DNA from: Demequina oxidasica
GTDB lineage: Bacteria; Actinomycetota; Actinomycetes; Actinomycetales; Demequinaceae
NCBI RefSeq assembly: GCF_000975115.1
Contig: NZ_BBRE01000003.1
Span: forward strand, 62,001 to 126,000
Direction: 5' to 3'
DNA length: 64,000 nt
The position numbers and the translations under genes were made by a program. Under the pieces are notes generated by a model that worked only from the letters and a program-made list of their open reading frames with translations, made no database searches and was not told the DNA's origin. Below, in pieces: positions 31,194 to 39,003 of the stretch; positions within the stretch are counted from its first letter, which is position 1; each line of letters begins with the position of its first letter.

Positions 31194-32279
31194 CTAGTCC
31201 TCGTGCGCCTCGAGGCGAGACGCCTCATCTGCATCAATAGCCGACTGAATGACCGGCTGCAGGTCACCGCTCAACACGTGGTCCAGGTTGTACGCCTTGT
31301 AACCCGTGCGGTGGTCCGCGATGCGGTTCTCGGGGAAGTTATAGGTACGGATGCGCTCCGAGCGGTCAACCGTACGAATCTGGGACTTACGCAGGTCGGA
31401 AGCCTCGGCATCGGCCGCTTCCTTTTGCGCAGCGAGGAGGCGAGCGCGCAGAATGCGCAGCGCCGACTCCTTGTTCTGGAGCTGGCTCTTCTCGTTCTGG
31501 CAGCTCACGACGATTCCGGTGGGGATGTGAGTGAGGCGAACGGCGGAGTCGGTGGTGTTGACGGACTGGCCGCCGGGGCCTGACGAGCGGTACACGTCGA
31601 CGCGCACTTCGTTCATGTCCAGGTCGACTTCCTCGACCTCTTCGGCCTCGGGGTAGACGAGTACACCGGCCGCAGAAGTGTGGATGCGGCCCTGAGACTC
31701 CGTCGCGGGCACGCGCTGGACGCGGTGAACGCCACCCTCGTACTTGAGTTGGGCCCACACGCCGTCTTCAGGCTGCGGGTTGCCCTTGTACTTCATGGCG
31801 ACAGAGATGTCCTTATAGCCACCCATGTCGGTCTCGCTAGCCTCGAGAACTTCGGCCTTCCAGCCCTTGTTCTCAGCAAACTTGAGGTACATCTTGAGCA
31901 GGTCACCGGCAAACAGCGCCGACTCCTCGCCACCCTCGCCGGACTTGATCTCGAGGATTACGTCGCGGGCGTCGTCAGGGTCACGCGGGATGAGGATGCG
32001 GCGCAAGGTTTCTGTCGCTTCTTCCGCCTGCTGCTCTAGCGCGGGGATTTCGGCGGCGAACTCGGGGTCCGCCTCTGCCATCTCCTGCGCGGCCTCCAGG
32101 TCTCCCTGGGCGGCCTCCCACGCGTGGTGGGCTGCTACGACGCGGCCGAGCTCCGCAAACCGCCGTCCGAGCGTGCGTGCACGCCCAGCGTCCCCATGGA
32201 CAGCTGGGTCGGACAACTGCTTCTCAATGTCGGCGTACTCGTCCAGCAAAGGCAGGACGGCAGCGAAGGCTTCGGCCAC
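31194..32279 (-). CDS. prfA: Peptide chain release factor 1
   Basis: 361 residues. The codon-recognition tripeptide Pro-Ala-Thr at 191-193 ([18 protein letters not shown]) marks it as RF1, reading UAA and UAG; the GGQ motif at 236-238 ([18 protein letters not shown]) triggers peptidyl-tRNA hydrolysis. The GTG start follows rpmE by 18 nt. Confidence 0.97.
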   Translation of the reverse strand: MAEAFAAVLPLLDEYADIEKQLSDPAVHGDAGRARTLGRRFAELGRVVAAHHAWEAAQGDLEAAQEMAEADPEFAAEIPALEQQAEEATETLRRILIPRDPDDARDVILEIKSGEGGEESALFAGDLLKMYLKFAENKGWKAEVLEASETDMGGYKDISVAMKYKGNPQPEDGVWAQLKYEGGVHRVQRVPATESQGRIHTSAAGVLVYPEAEEVEEVDLDMNEVRVDVYRSSGPGGQSVNTTDSAVRLTHIPTGIVVSCQNEKSQLQNKESALRILRARLLAAQKEAADAEASDLRKSQIRTVDRSERIRTYNFPENRIADHRTGYKAYNLDHVLSGDLQPVIQSAIDADEASRLEAHED

Positions 32280-32297
32280 GTCGTATTACAGGGGTGG

Positions 32298-32504
32298 TTA
32301 CTTGTTGCCGTAGCGCTTTTCGAAGCGCGCGACACGTCCACCGGTGTCCATGATCTTCTGCTTACCCGTGTAGAAGGGGTGGCATTCGGAGCAGACGTCC
32401 GCACTCATGGTGCCGGACTTGACGGTGCTGCGGGTCTCAAAAGTGTTGCCGCAGGTGCACGTGACCGTGGTAGTCACGTACTCGGGGTGAATATCCTTCT
32501 TCAT
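32298..32504 (-). CDS. rpmE: 50S ribosomal protein L31 (zinc-binding form)
   Basis: 68 residues. The Cys16-x-Cys18 and Cys37-x-x-Cys40 pairs (VTCTCGNTF and [15 protein letters not shown]) identify the zinc-containing C+ form. The strong ribosome site AGGGAG precedes the ATG. It would normally lie directly behind rho; here a nuclease-like gene and two palindromes are inserted between them. Confidence 0.97.
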   Translation of the reverse strand: MKKDIHPEYVTTTVTCTCGNTFETRSTVKSGTMSADVCSECHPFYTGKQKIMDTGGRVARFEKRYGNK

Positions 32505-32664
32505 GAATCTCCCTTAGAGATGCCTCCGGGTCCATACGCGTACTTCGCGTGCGGTGAACCGGACGGCCAGCGTTCTATTGTGCCAGAGCAAACGCCTAGC
32601 CGCCAACGCCTATTCCGTGCACGGTCCCTGCGCCACCTGTGCAGGACTATCGCTCCCTATTGTG

Positions 32665-32723
32665 CTCTAGCAGTACTTGAGTGCCGAGATTCCGCCGATC
32701 TCGGCACTCAAGTACTGCTAGAG
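32665..32723. repeat. Perfect 26-bp inverted repeat, left border of nuclease-gene cassette
   Basis: Arms of 26 bp (32665-32690 and 32698-32723), loop of 7 nt. Each arm includes gcagtacttgagtgc, which recurs inverted at 33748-33762 on the far side of the gene. It may also act as an intergenic terminator. It lies 161 bp upstream of the rpmE start. Confidence 0.9.
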
Positions 32724-32755
32724 CGCGTTAGTTCTCCACAGATCGTGCGGATGAG

Positions 32756-33724
32756 GTGCCAACATCTCGCGCCCGCGGATTTCATGGACTCATGCGACTT
32801 ATACCTGGAGTTCCTGAGCCCAGCGGTTGCCTGAGCGATTTTCTCGCAGCGAATGCCCACGCGTTCTCTCGCGCCGACCTTGTGGCGGACTGGTCGCGCC
32901 ATCAACTCGACTCCTCCGTACGCTCCAGTTCCATCGTTCGCGTGCTTCCAGGCGTCTACTCGGCACGCGTGCATGCGTCGAACCCAGTTGTGCTGGGCGA
33001 GGCAGCGAACTTGTGGTGCCCTCGAGGTCTCGTGACCGGGGAGTTGGCACTCCACCTCTACGCCAACGGACTTCAGGCACCCACCTACGCTGACCTTGTC
33101 GTCGCACAAGGCGACGCGATGCACGCGCCGCGGTGGGTACGAGTCCATCAGACCGGGCTCCCGCGCTATCGAGGAAGTGCGGAAGGGGTCCACTGCGTCA
33201 CGCCGGAACGCGCTCTCATGGATGCCTGGAGGTTTGCGAAGCCAGCTCTCCGGCGCGGCCTTCTCTACGAGTCATTATGGGCGCGAGTCTGTAGTTGGAG
33301 GCAACTCCAGCACGAACTCAATCGAACGCCAAGGGTTGCCGGTCGCCGGGACCTGGAACTCTTGCTCGGTTGGTTCGCGGAAGGCGCGACGACACCGCTT
33401 GAGGTCCTGGCCAAGCACGAAACATTCGCCAATGTGCGGTTCAGAGAGTTCGAGTGGCAGGTCAAGCTGCGACTGGGGCAGCGCCACCTTACGGTCGACA
33501 TGCTTCACCGCAAGGCCGACCTGGTGGTTGAGCTCGACGGTGATCGGTATCACTCCACCCGCGAGGCGCGCGATGCCGACCGAGAGCGACAAACGGATCT
33601 AGCAGCGGCCGGCTTCTTGACGGTCCGCTTTGGATGGAATGACTTATTCCGACGCCCCGCATGGTGTCGCGACAGACTGCTTCGCGCACTCGAGTCCCGC
33701 CTTGCGCGCCCTAGCAGTACCTGA
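32756..33724 (+). CDS. AbiEi-like/DUF559 protein, putative Vsr-like endonuclease (cassette 1)
   Basis: 322 residues from a GTG at 32756; an ATG at 32792 giving 310 residues is equally possible as no ribosome site decides. The N-terminal part (about 25-75) resembles the AbiEi antitoxin winged helix, ending in SSIVRVLPGVYSARVH. The C-terminal 100 residues are a DUF559/PD-(D/E)XK-like domain: EFEWQVKLRLGQRHLTVDMLHRKADLVVELDGDRYHS...RERQTDLAAAGFLTVRFGWNDLFRRPAWC, with likely metal ligands Asp and Glu in the DMLHRKADLVVELD strand pair. No AbiEii toxin gene is adjacent. A paralogue lies at 52584. The gene is bracketed by palindromes and its last codons and stop lie inside the right one, and it is read against the flanking rpmE and rho. 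Defence, homing or cassette mobility are all possible. Confidence 0.75.
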   Translation: MPTSRARGFHGLMRLIPGVPEPSGCLSDFLAANAHAFSRADLVADWSRHQLDSSVRSSSIVRVLPGVYSARVHASNPVVLGEAANLWCPRGLVTGELALHLYANGLQAPTYADLVVAQGDAMHAPRWVRVHQTGLPRYRGSAEGVHCVTPERALMDAWRFAKPALRRGLLYESLWARVCSWRQLQHELNRTPRVAGRRDLELLLGWFAEGATTPLEVLAKHETFANVRFREFEWQVKLRLGQRHLTVDMLHRKADLVVELDGDRYHSTREARDADRERQTDLAAAGFLTVRFGWNDLFRRPAWCRDRLLRALESRLARPSST

Positions 33725-33762
33725 GTGCCGAGATCCTTCCAGAATCAGCACTCAAGTACTGC
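33711..33762. repeat. Imperfect palindrome, right border of nuclease-gene cassette 1
   Basis: A second copy of the 32665 palindrome with a few substitutions. The left arm (33711-33734) matches the left arm of copy 1 at all but one position in cagtacctgagtgccgagat; the right arm ends in gcactcaagtactgc (33748-33762). The nuclease gene's stop codon falls within the left arm. Confidence 0.85.
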
Positions 33763-33798
33763 AAGAACGCATTGGGGATAGCTGAGGGTGCCGAGTAA

Positions 33799-33842
33799 AC
33801 GCGTAGTGCCCGGGAAGCCTTAGCTTCCCGGGCACTACGCGT
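33799..33842 (-). terminator. Terminator hairpin behind rho
   Basis: Perfect 20-bp arms (33799-33818 and 33823-33842) with a 4-nt loop, 8 nt beyond the rho stop. Only a short T run follows, so it may work as a strong structured end rather than a classic T-tract terminator. Confidence 0.75.
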
Positions 33843-33850
33843 GAACTGAC

Positions 33851-35848
33851 TTACTTTTCTTCGTCGTGTCCTGGCGTGGTCTTGGCGACCTGCAACAGGA
33901 ACTCGGCGTTGGTCTGGTTCTCCTTGAGCTTGCCCAGGAGCAACTCGATGGCCTGCTGCTGCTCGAGCGCGGTGAGCACGCGACGCAGCTTCCACATGAC
34001 CTTGAGCTCCTCAGGGCTCATCAGGATTTCCTCGCGACGGGTGCCGGACGCGTTGACATCCACCGCAGGGAAGATGCGGCGGTCGGCCAGCGTGCGCGAG
34101 AGCTTGAGCTCCATGTTGCCGGTGCCCTTGAACTCCTCGAAGATGACCTCGTCGGCCTTCGAGCCAGTCTCCACCAGCGCGGTCGCCAGGATCGTGAGTG
34201 ATCCGCCGTGCTCGATGTTGCGGGCTGCTCCGAAGAAACGCTTGGGCGGGTACAGCGCGGACGAGTCCACACCACCCGACAAAATACGGCCCGATGCCGG
34301 GGCGGAGATGTTGTAGGCGCGGCCCAGGCGGGTGATTGAGTCGAGCAGAACGACGACGTCCTGGCCCATCTCCACAAGGCGCTTGGCGCGCTCGATCGCG
34401 AGCTCCGCCACCGTGGTGTGGTCGTCTGCGGGACGGTCGAAGGTCGAGGCGATGACCTCACCCTTGACCGTGCGCTGCATGTCCGTGACTTCCTCGGGAC
34501 GCTCGTCCACCAGAACCACCATGAGGTGAACCTCAGGGTTGTTGGTGGTGATCGCGTTCGCGAGTGACTGCAGCACAAGGGTCTTGCCGGCCTTGGGCGG
34601 CGAGACGATCAGGCCACGCTGGCCCTTACCAATCGGGGCTACGAGGTCGATCACGCGGTTGGTCATGTTGCGCGGCTCAGTCTCGAGGTGCAGACGTGAC
34701 TGGGGGTAGAGCGGGGTCAGGTCGCCGAATACCGGGCGGTCCTTGGCGGCCTCGGGATCGAGACCGTTGACCTTCTCGACAGTCGCAAGGGCGTTGAACT
34801 TCTGTCGCTGTCCACGCTCGCCCGGACGGGGAGGGCGGACCGTGCCGGAGATCGCGTCACCCTTGCGCAGGCCGTACTTGCGCACCTGATTCATCGACAC
34901 ATACACATCCGACTTGCCAGGCAGGTAGCCCGTGGTGCGGATGAAGGCGTAGCTGTCGTTGACATCGACGATGCCACCTACGGGAGAGAGCTCCTCGTCC
35001 TCACGCACGTCGTCGTCCTCGTAGGAGTCGCGCGGACCGTTGTTGCTGACGCGGTCGTTGCCGCCCTCACGTCCCCGCCCGCGTCCGCGACCTCTACGGC
35101 GGCGTCCGCGCTCGTCGTCCGTCGAATCGTTGTTGTTGCGCTCGGCGCCATTGCGATTGTTGCCGCCCTGCGCACGGTCATTATTGTTGCCGCGATCACG
35201 GCGTCCACCGTCACCGCGCGAGTCGTCCTCACGGTCGGTATTGCCGCGCTCGGCTGACTCGTGGTCACTGTTGGCTCGGTCGCCGTTGTTGTTTCGGTCG
35301 CCGTTGTTGTTTCGGTCGCCGTTGTTGTTGCGTTCACCGTTGTTGCTGCGGCCGCGTCCGCGCGGTGCGTCGCCTTCGGAGCCGCTCTTGCCGGAGTTGC
35401 TCTTGCCGGAGTCCTTCTTGCTCGACTCGTTGCGGCCGGTGTCGCCCGCAGCGGCCAGTGACACGGCCTCAGCAGCGCGGCGGGCACGCTCATCGGCGTC
35501 GCTCGACTTCTCCGTGTTAGACGAAGTCTTGCCGGTCTTGCCGGCGTCGGTCACCGGAGCGGCCGCGGCATCGGCCACGCCCTTCTTGGGGGCACGGCCG
35601 CGTCCGCGAGCCGGCCTAGTGGCCTCGCCCTCGCCCGACTCGGCTGCCTTGGGGGCGACCTCCGTCTGCTTGGGGGCCTCGGCCTTGGGCTTGACTACGC
35701 CGCCATTCTTGATGGCTTCGACGAGGTCGCTCTTACGCATTTTGGTGGTGCCAGATACGCCCAACTCGGAGGCGAGTGCCTGCAGCTGGGGGATCTTCAT
35801 GGCACTGAGGGTCGCAGTCTGATCTGCGCCTACGGATGTGTTGGTCAC
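33851..35848 (-). CDS. rho: Transcription termination factor Rho with large low-complexity insert
   Basis: 665 residues. The RNA-binding N-terminal helix bundle (about 14-50, IPQLQALASELGVSGTTKMRKSDLVEAI) is separated from the cold-shock-like RNA-binding domain (about 288-360) by some 235 residues of Arg/Asn/Asp/Gly-rich sequence, including three NNNGDR units. The ATPase core has Walker A SPPKAGKT (416-423), the Walker B stretch VVVLLDSITRLGRAYN, and the R/Q-loop region. It unwinds RNA and ends transcription. Such inserts are usual in actinobacterial Rho and add RNA affinity. The start has GGAAGGA. An intergenic hairpin-prone leader of about 320 bp is upstream. Confidence 0.97.
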   Translation of the reverse strand: MTNTSVGADQTATLSAMKIPQLQALASELGVSGTTKMRKSDLVEAIKNGGVVKPKAEAPKQTEVAPKAAESGEGEATRPARGRGRAPKKGVADAAAAPVTDAGKTGKTSSNTEKSSDADERARRAAEAVSLAAAGDTGRNESSKKDSGKSNSGKSGSEGDAPRGRGRSNNGERNNNGDRNNNGDRNNNGDRANSDHESAERGNTDREDDSRGDGGRRDRGNNNDRAQGGNNRNGAERNNNDSTDDERGRRRRGRGRGRGREGGNDRVSNNGPRDSYEDDDVREDEELSPVGGIVDVNDSYAFIRTTGYLPGKSDVYVSMNQVRKYGLRKGDAISGTVRPPRPGERGQRQKFNALATVEKVNGLDPEAAKDRPVFGDLTPLYPQSRLHLETEPRNMTNRVIDLVAPIGKGQRGLIVSPPKAGKTLVLQSLANAITTNNPEVHLMVVLVDERPEEVTDMQRTVKGEVIASTFDRPADDHTTVAELAIERAKRLVEMGQDVVVLLDSITRLGRAYNISAPASGRILSGGVDSSALYPPKRFFGAARNIEHGGSLTILATALVETGSKADEVIFEEFKGTGNMELKLSRTLADRRIFPAVDVNASGTRREEILMSPEELKVMWKLRRVLTALEQQQAIELLLGKLKENQTNAEFLLQVAKTTPGHDEEK
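35281..35345 (-). repeat. 18-bp tandem repeats inside rho
   Basis: Three to four near-identical 18-bp units encoding NNNGDR in the low-complexity insert; unit number could vary between strains by slippage. Confidence 0.8.
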
Positions 35849-36170
35849 ACTTGTCCTTCCATCGCACGAGCCCGGGTGGCTCTAAAGTAGTGCGGTTATT
35901 CCCAAGATTCGCGTATGCGCGTACGACGTCGTTCACTGACGCTTAATTCTTGGGATCGCTGTCCGCCGGGGCTAGGTGCCTTCCGGGGGAAGCTCCTCCA
36001 GGATAGCACCGCCCAAAGGTGAGCCATATACACGGACGCCGCGCCCTGCCGAGCGCCCCAGTGAGCAGCGATTCACGAGTGTCCTGTTGTCGCGCGGACT
36101 GCCATGGCACTAGCCTGCAGACTAGGGCGCGCAACGGGTGCGCGCGATGTGCCAATAGGAGGCTACTTCC
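35849..36170. other. Intergenic region between rho and DUF6325 gene
   Basis: 322 bp without a credible gene. The rho-proximal side contains 8-bp complementary arms tcccaaga (35900-35907) and tcttggga (35948-35955) enclosing a GC-rich inner stem, which could shape the rho leader; autoregulation of rho is common but unproven here. The other side must carry the promoter for the 36171 operon; I see no convincing -35/-10 pair. Confidence 0.4.
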
Positions 36171-36614
36171 ATGACGCTTGGGCCAATTGAAATCGTAGTT
36201 CTCGGATTTGAATCCGGGAATTTTACTGGCGAGATCGTGGCGGAGCTCGAGACGCTCGTCAATGCCGGCACCATCAGCATCATTGATGGCCTGTTCGTGA
36301 ATAAGGTCGCGGAGGACACCACCGAATTCGTTGAGCTCGATCAGGTCGACGTCGACAGCGATGTCGCGAAGGTCGCGAGCATCATGGACCGAGTCGAGGG
36401 GCTGATCTCCGACGAGGACATCGATATCCTCACTGAGTCGCTACCTGTCGGTTCCGCCGCCGCCGTGCTCGTCTTCGAGCACACCTGGATTAAGCCGCTG
36501 CGTGACGCCGTCGTCAACGCCGGTGGCGAGCTCGTAGACACCATCCGGGTCCCCGGCATGGTCGTGCAGGAAATCCTCGACACCGTCGCGGAAATCGAAG
36601 AAGAGGAGAAGTAG
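36171..36614 (+). CDS. DUF6325-family protein
   Basis: 147 residues, acidic and soluble. The opening GPIEIVVLGFESGNFTGEIVAELETLVNAGTISIIDGLFVNK resembles the DUF6325 (DUF1269-related) family, a small alpha/beta fold common in actinomycetes. Central SLPVGSAAAVLVFEHTWIKPLRDAVVNAGGELV would form the second repeat of the fold. Strong ribosome site AGGAGG. It starts a tight operon with a SHOCT-domain protein (2 nt gap) and a DUF389 membrane protein. Function unknown; homologues often sit beside SHOCT proteins. Confidence 0.75.
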   Translation: MTLGPIEIVVLGFESGNFTGEIVAELETLVNAGTISIIDGLFVNKVAEDTTEFVELDQVDVDSDVAKVASIMDRVEGLISDEDIDILTESLPVGSAAAVLVFEHTWIKPLRDAVVNAGGELVDTIRVPGMVVQEILDTVAEIEEEEK

Positions 36615-36616
36615 AC

Positions 36617-36976
36617 ATGCGCCGCAGGATGGGACGTCCCGGACTCGTAGGAACCATGGCCCGTACCGCCGTTATCGCCGGAACCGCCACTGCCGTGTCA
36701 GGCGGCATGCAGCGAAGCGCCGCAAGCAAGCAGCAGGCTCAGCAGCAAGCTCAGTACGGTGAGATCCAGCAGGATCAGGCACTCAAGGAGTCGCAGGCCC
36801 AGATCGCTTCGATGCAGGCCCAGCTCAACGCCCAGCAGCAGGCCGCACCCGCGCCCGCAACTGATGGCGGAGACGACCTGATGTCACAGCTCAAGGAGCT
36901 CGCCACACTTAAGAATGCAGGGATCCTCAGCGACGCAGAATTCGCCGCTGCCAAGGCAAAGCTTCTCTCGGCATGA
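36617..36976 (+). CDS. SHOCT-domain protein
   Basis: 119 residues. A short N-terminal region with a weak hydrophobic stretch (TARTAVIAGTATAVSGGMQR), a Gln/Ala-rich middle (KQQAQQQAQYGEIQQDQALKESQAQIASMQAQLNAQQQ) likely to form a coiled coil, and a C-terminal SHOCT motif (DLMSQLKELATLKNAGILSDAEFAAAKAKLLS, about 87-118). SHOCT modules are oligomerisation tails. It overlaps the next gene by 4 nt. Confidence 0.8.
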   Translation: MRRRMGRPGLVGTMARTAVIAGTATAVSGGMQRSAASKQQAQQQAQYGEIQQDQALKESQAQIASMQAQLNAQQQAAPAPATDGGDDLMSQLKELATLKNAGILSDAEFAAAKAKLLSA

Positions 36977-38016
36977 CCAGTTGGGGCTCCCTGGTGCGTG
37001 AGACGCGCTGGGGAGCCAAGCTCAACACCGTCGACTACATGCGCGAGGCGGTGTTCTTTGAGGGACCGACCGTCCGGTCCCAGCAGACGCGGTTCTGGCT
37101 GCTACTGATCCTCGCGTCGAGCATTGCGACGGCCGGAATCGTTGCAGACTCCACCGCCACTGTCATCGGTGCGATGATCGTGGCGCCGCTCATGCGGCCA
37201 ATTCAGGGCACGATGCTCGCAACCGTCCTCGGCGATCGGCGCAACCTGACGCGATCCATCATCATCATGGTGGCGGGCGCGACGGCAGCGGTTCTGGTGG
37301 GTTTTCTGCTAGGACTCATCGTCGTCCAGGATGTCACCGCGGCGACCAATCCTCAGGTGGCCGCCCGCGTCTCCCCCGGACTAATCGATCTGTTCGCCGC
37401 TCTTGCGACAGGAATCGTCGGATCCATCGCGCTGATTCGCTCCGACATCTCGGACACCTTGCCAGGCGTGGCGATCGCGATCTCGCTCGTACCGCCGCTA
37501 TGTGTGGCGGGTCTTGCTATGGAGTCGGGCGCCTACGGTCAGGCACTCGGCGCGATCCTGCTATTCGTCACCAACGTTGCTGCGATTTTGGCAACAGGGT
37601 CGATCATCATGGCCATCTACGGTTTCTCCAAACTCCGGTTGCTGGAAGTCGAGGACCTGGAGGCCGAGCGCCGTCGTCGTGTCAAGGCGTACATCACCAC
37701 CGCCGTCATGGTGCTGTTGGTCGCCGGCCCGCTCACCTACTCCACGACACAAGTGATTCAGAACCGGGACCGCGTTTCCAAGGTGCAGGAGTACGTCGAG
37801 CAGGTCACGGATGGGACCAAGTGGACCATCGTTTCGGTGACACCGCTCGAAGGACAACGCATCCACGTGATCGTGAAGGGCGAGCCACCATTGCCCGACG
37901 TCGAGCAGGTATACGCGAAGATGCGCGAGTCGGGATTGAATGTCGACGACATCACGCTCGAATTCATTCCCTCGTATTCGTTCGATTCATCGGGCCCAAT
38001 CGTCGCCGTCCAGTAG
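36973..38016 (+). CDS. DUF389 membrane protein
   Basis: 347 residues with about six predicted membrane helices in residues 38-245 (for instance FWLLLILASSIATAGIVADS and AIAISLVPPLCVAGLAM). The DUF389 signature region STATVIGAMIVAPLMRPIQGTMLATVLGDRR is clear. The C-terminal third is a soluble domain. Family function is unknown. The start ATGA overlaps the SHOCT gene stop, making it the last member of the three-gene operon. Confidence 0.85.
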   Translation: MTSWGSLVRETRWGAKLNTVDYMREAVFFEGPTVRSQQTRFWLLLILASSIATAGIVADSTATVIGAMIVAPLMRPIQGTMLATVLGDRRNLTRSIIIMVAGATAAVLVGFLLGLIVVQDVTAATNPQVAARVSPGLIDLFAALATGIVGSIALIRSDISDTLPGVAIAISLVPPLCVAGLAMESGAYGQALGAILLFVTNVAAILATGSIIMAIYGFSKLRLLEVEDLEAERRRRVKAYITTAVMVLLVAGPLTYSTTQVIQNRDRVSKVQEYVEQVTDGTKWTIVSVTPLEGQRIHVIVKGEPPLPDVEQVYAKMRESGLNVDDITLEFIPSYSFDSSGPIVAVQ

Positions 38017-38053
38017 CAGAGTCTTAAGGGCGCGGCGCAGGCCGAGCGGGCTC

Positions 38054-38059
38054 TAGGCT
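38054..38059 (+). promoter_or_regulatory. -10 hexamer, leaderless start of TRIC-like gene
   Basis: TAGGCT, 6 nt, then GTG at 38066; no ribosome site. Confidence 0.55.
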
Positions 38060-38065
38060 TGGGCC

Positions 38066-38827
38066 GTGCCCTTCGACTCTGCCGCGCTCGAGATTCCGCT
38101 CGCGATTAACCTCGCAGCTGTCTTTGTTGGTGCGCTCGTGGGCACTCTACGCGCAGGCGAGGAGGAACACGTCGACCTCGTCGGTATGTTCACGCTCGCG
38201 GCCGCCATGGGCTTTGGCGGGGGCCTAGTTCGCGACGTCCTTCTCGGCAATCTGCCGCCAGCTGCGTTTCGAGACCCGTCCTATCTGATCACCGCGGCTG
38301 TCGCCACGCTGGTCGCCGGAGTTGCGTTGGTGTACTTGCGACGCGTCGAACGCGCGCTGTGGGTATTGGACTCGTTGGCGATCGGTCTTTTCGCTTGCGT
38401 CGGCGCCAACGCAGCTCTCATCGCAGGACTCCAGTTACTGCCTGCAATCTTGATCGGCACCTGCGCCTCCGTAGGCGGCCTCATTCTGGCCGACGTGCTG
38501 CAGGGACGCCCCTCGTCGATCATGTATGTGGGTCCGCCGAATGCCGTTGCCGGGTTCGCCGGGGCACTCGTCTACTCGGTATTTTATTCGCTGGAACTCC
38601 CCGTGGTCGCCCTGGTGCTCGCGATCGTCGCCACCGTCGCAATGCGGGTCACCGGGCGCTTCTTCCACTGGACAATTCCGCAGCCACGGCGTCGTGCCTA
38701 CGAACTAAGAATCCGCCGCGCCCAGCGGCCGAGCGACCGCGCGCACCGCACGACCCCCACCTCCAGGCGTCGCGCCCGTCGTCTGACGCGTATGCAAAGT
38801 TCCCAGTCGCAGGATGAGTCGGCCTAA
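38066..38827 (+). CDS. TRIC-type cation channel family protein (UPF0126)
   Basis: 253 residues. Two repeats of three helices plus a seventh helix fill residues about 10-205, with the paired signature GFGGGLVRDVLLGNLPPAAF (about 51-70) and the equivalent GGLILADVLQGRPSSIM (about 138-154). Prokaryotic TRIC proteins form trimeric K+-permeable channels; they were earlier called YadS/YicG-like. The Arg-rich C-terminal tail (RRRAYELRIRRAQRPSDRAHRTTPTSRRRARRLTRM) is unusual and cytoplasmic by the positive-inside rule. The gene has its own leaderless-type promoter 50 nt behind the DUF389 gene. Confidence 0.85.
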   Translation: MPFDSAALEIPLAINLAAVFVGALVGTLRAGEEEHVDLVGMFTLAAAMGFGGGLVRDVLLGNLPPAAFRDPSYLITAAVATLVAGVALVYLRRVERALWVLDSLAIGLFACVGANAALIAGLQLLPAILIGTCASVGGLILADVLQGRPSSIMYVGPPNAVAGFAGALVYSVFYSLELPVVALVLAIVATVAMRVTGRFFHWTIPQPRRRAYELRIRRAQRPSDRAHRTTPTSRRRARRLTRMQSSQSQDESA

Positions 38828-38921
38828 CGCCTTCAGGCTCATCGCCCGATGCGCCATCGGAGTGTTTCGCTCGGCTCGAGCACGCGTCACAACTCTTCGC
38901 ATAAGAGCTACGGAAATACAC

Positions 38922-38947
38922 TTTTGACGAAAGTCAGGCAAAAGTTG
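38922..38947. promoter_or_regulatory. Candidate ROK-regulator operator (own promoter)
   Basis: TTTTGAC and CAGGCAAAAGTTG separated by 6 nt, forming an imperfect inverted repeat (cttttg...caaaag). The same TTTTGAC and 13-mer occur back to back at 44523-44542 before the sugar-binding-protein gene. Located 45-70 bp upstream of the regulator's -10 hexamer. Confidence 0.5.
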
Positions 38948-38991
38948 AATAAAATGCTCGCCTCCGGCACCCAGCCGCGGGCCTTGCGCGA

Positions 38992-38997
38992 TAGGAT
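38992..38997 (+). promoter_or_regulatory. -10 hexamer, leaderless start of ROK regulator
   Basis: TAGGAT, 6 nt, then ATG at 39004. Confidence 0.6.
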
Positions 38998-39003
38998 CTA
39001 CGC

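Noticed and set aside
32665-33770. Classical insertion sequence at the rho-rpmE junction
   Set aside because: No transposase; the enclosed protein is AbiEi/DUF559-like and no target-site duplication is evident, so I describe it only as a repeat-bounded cassette.
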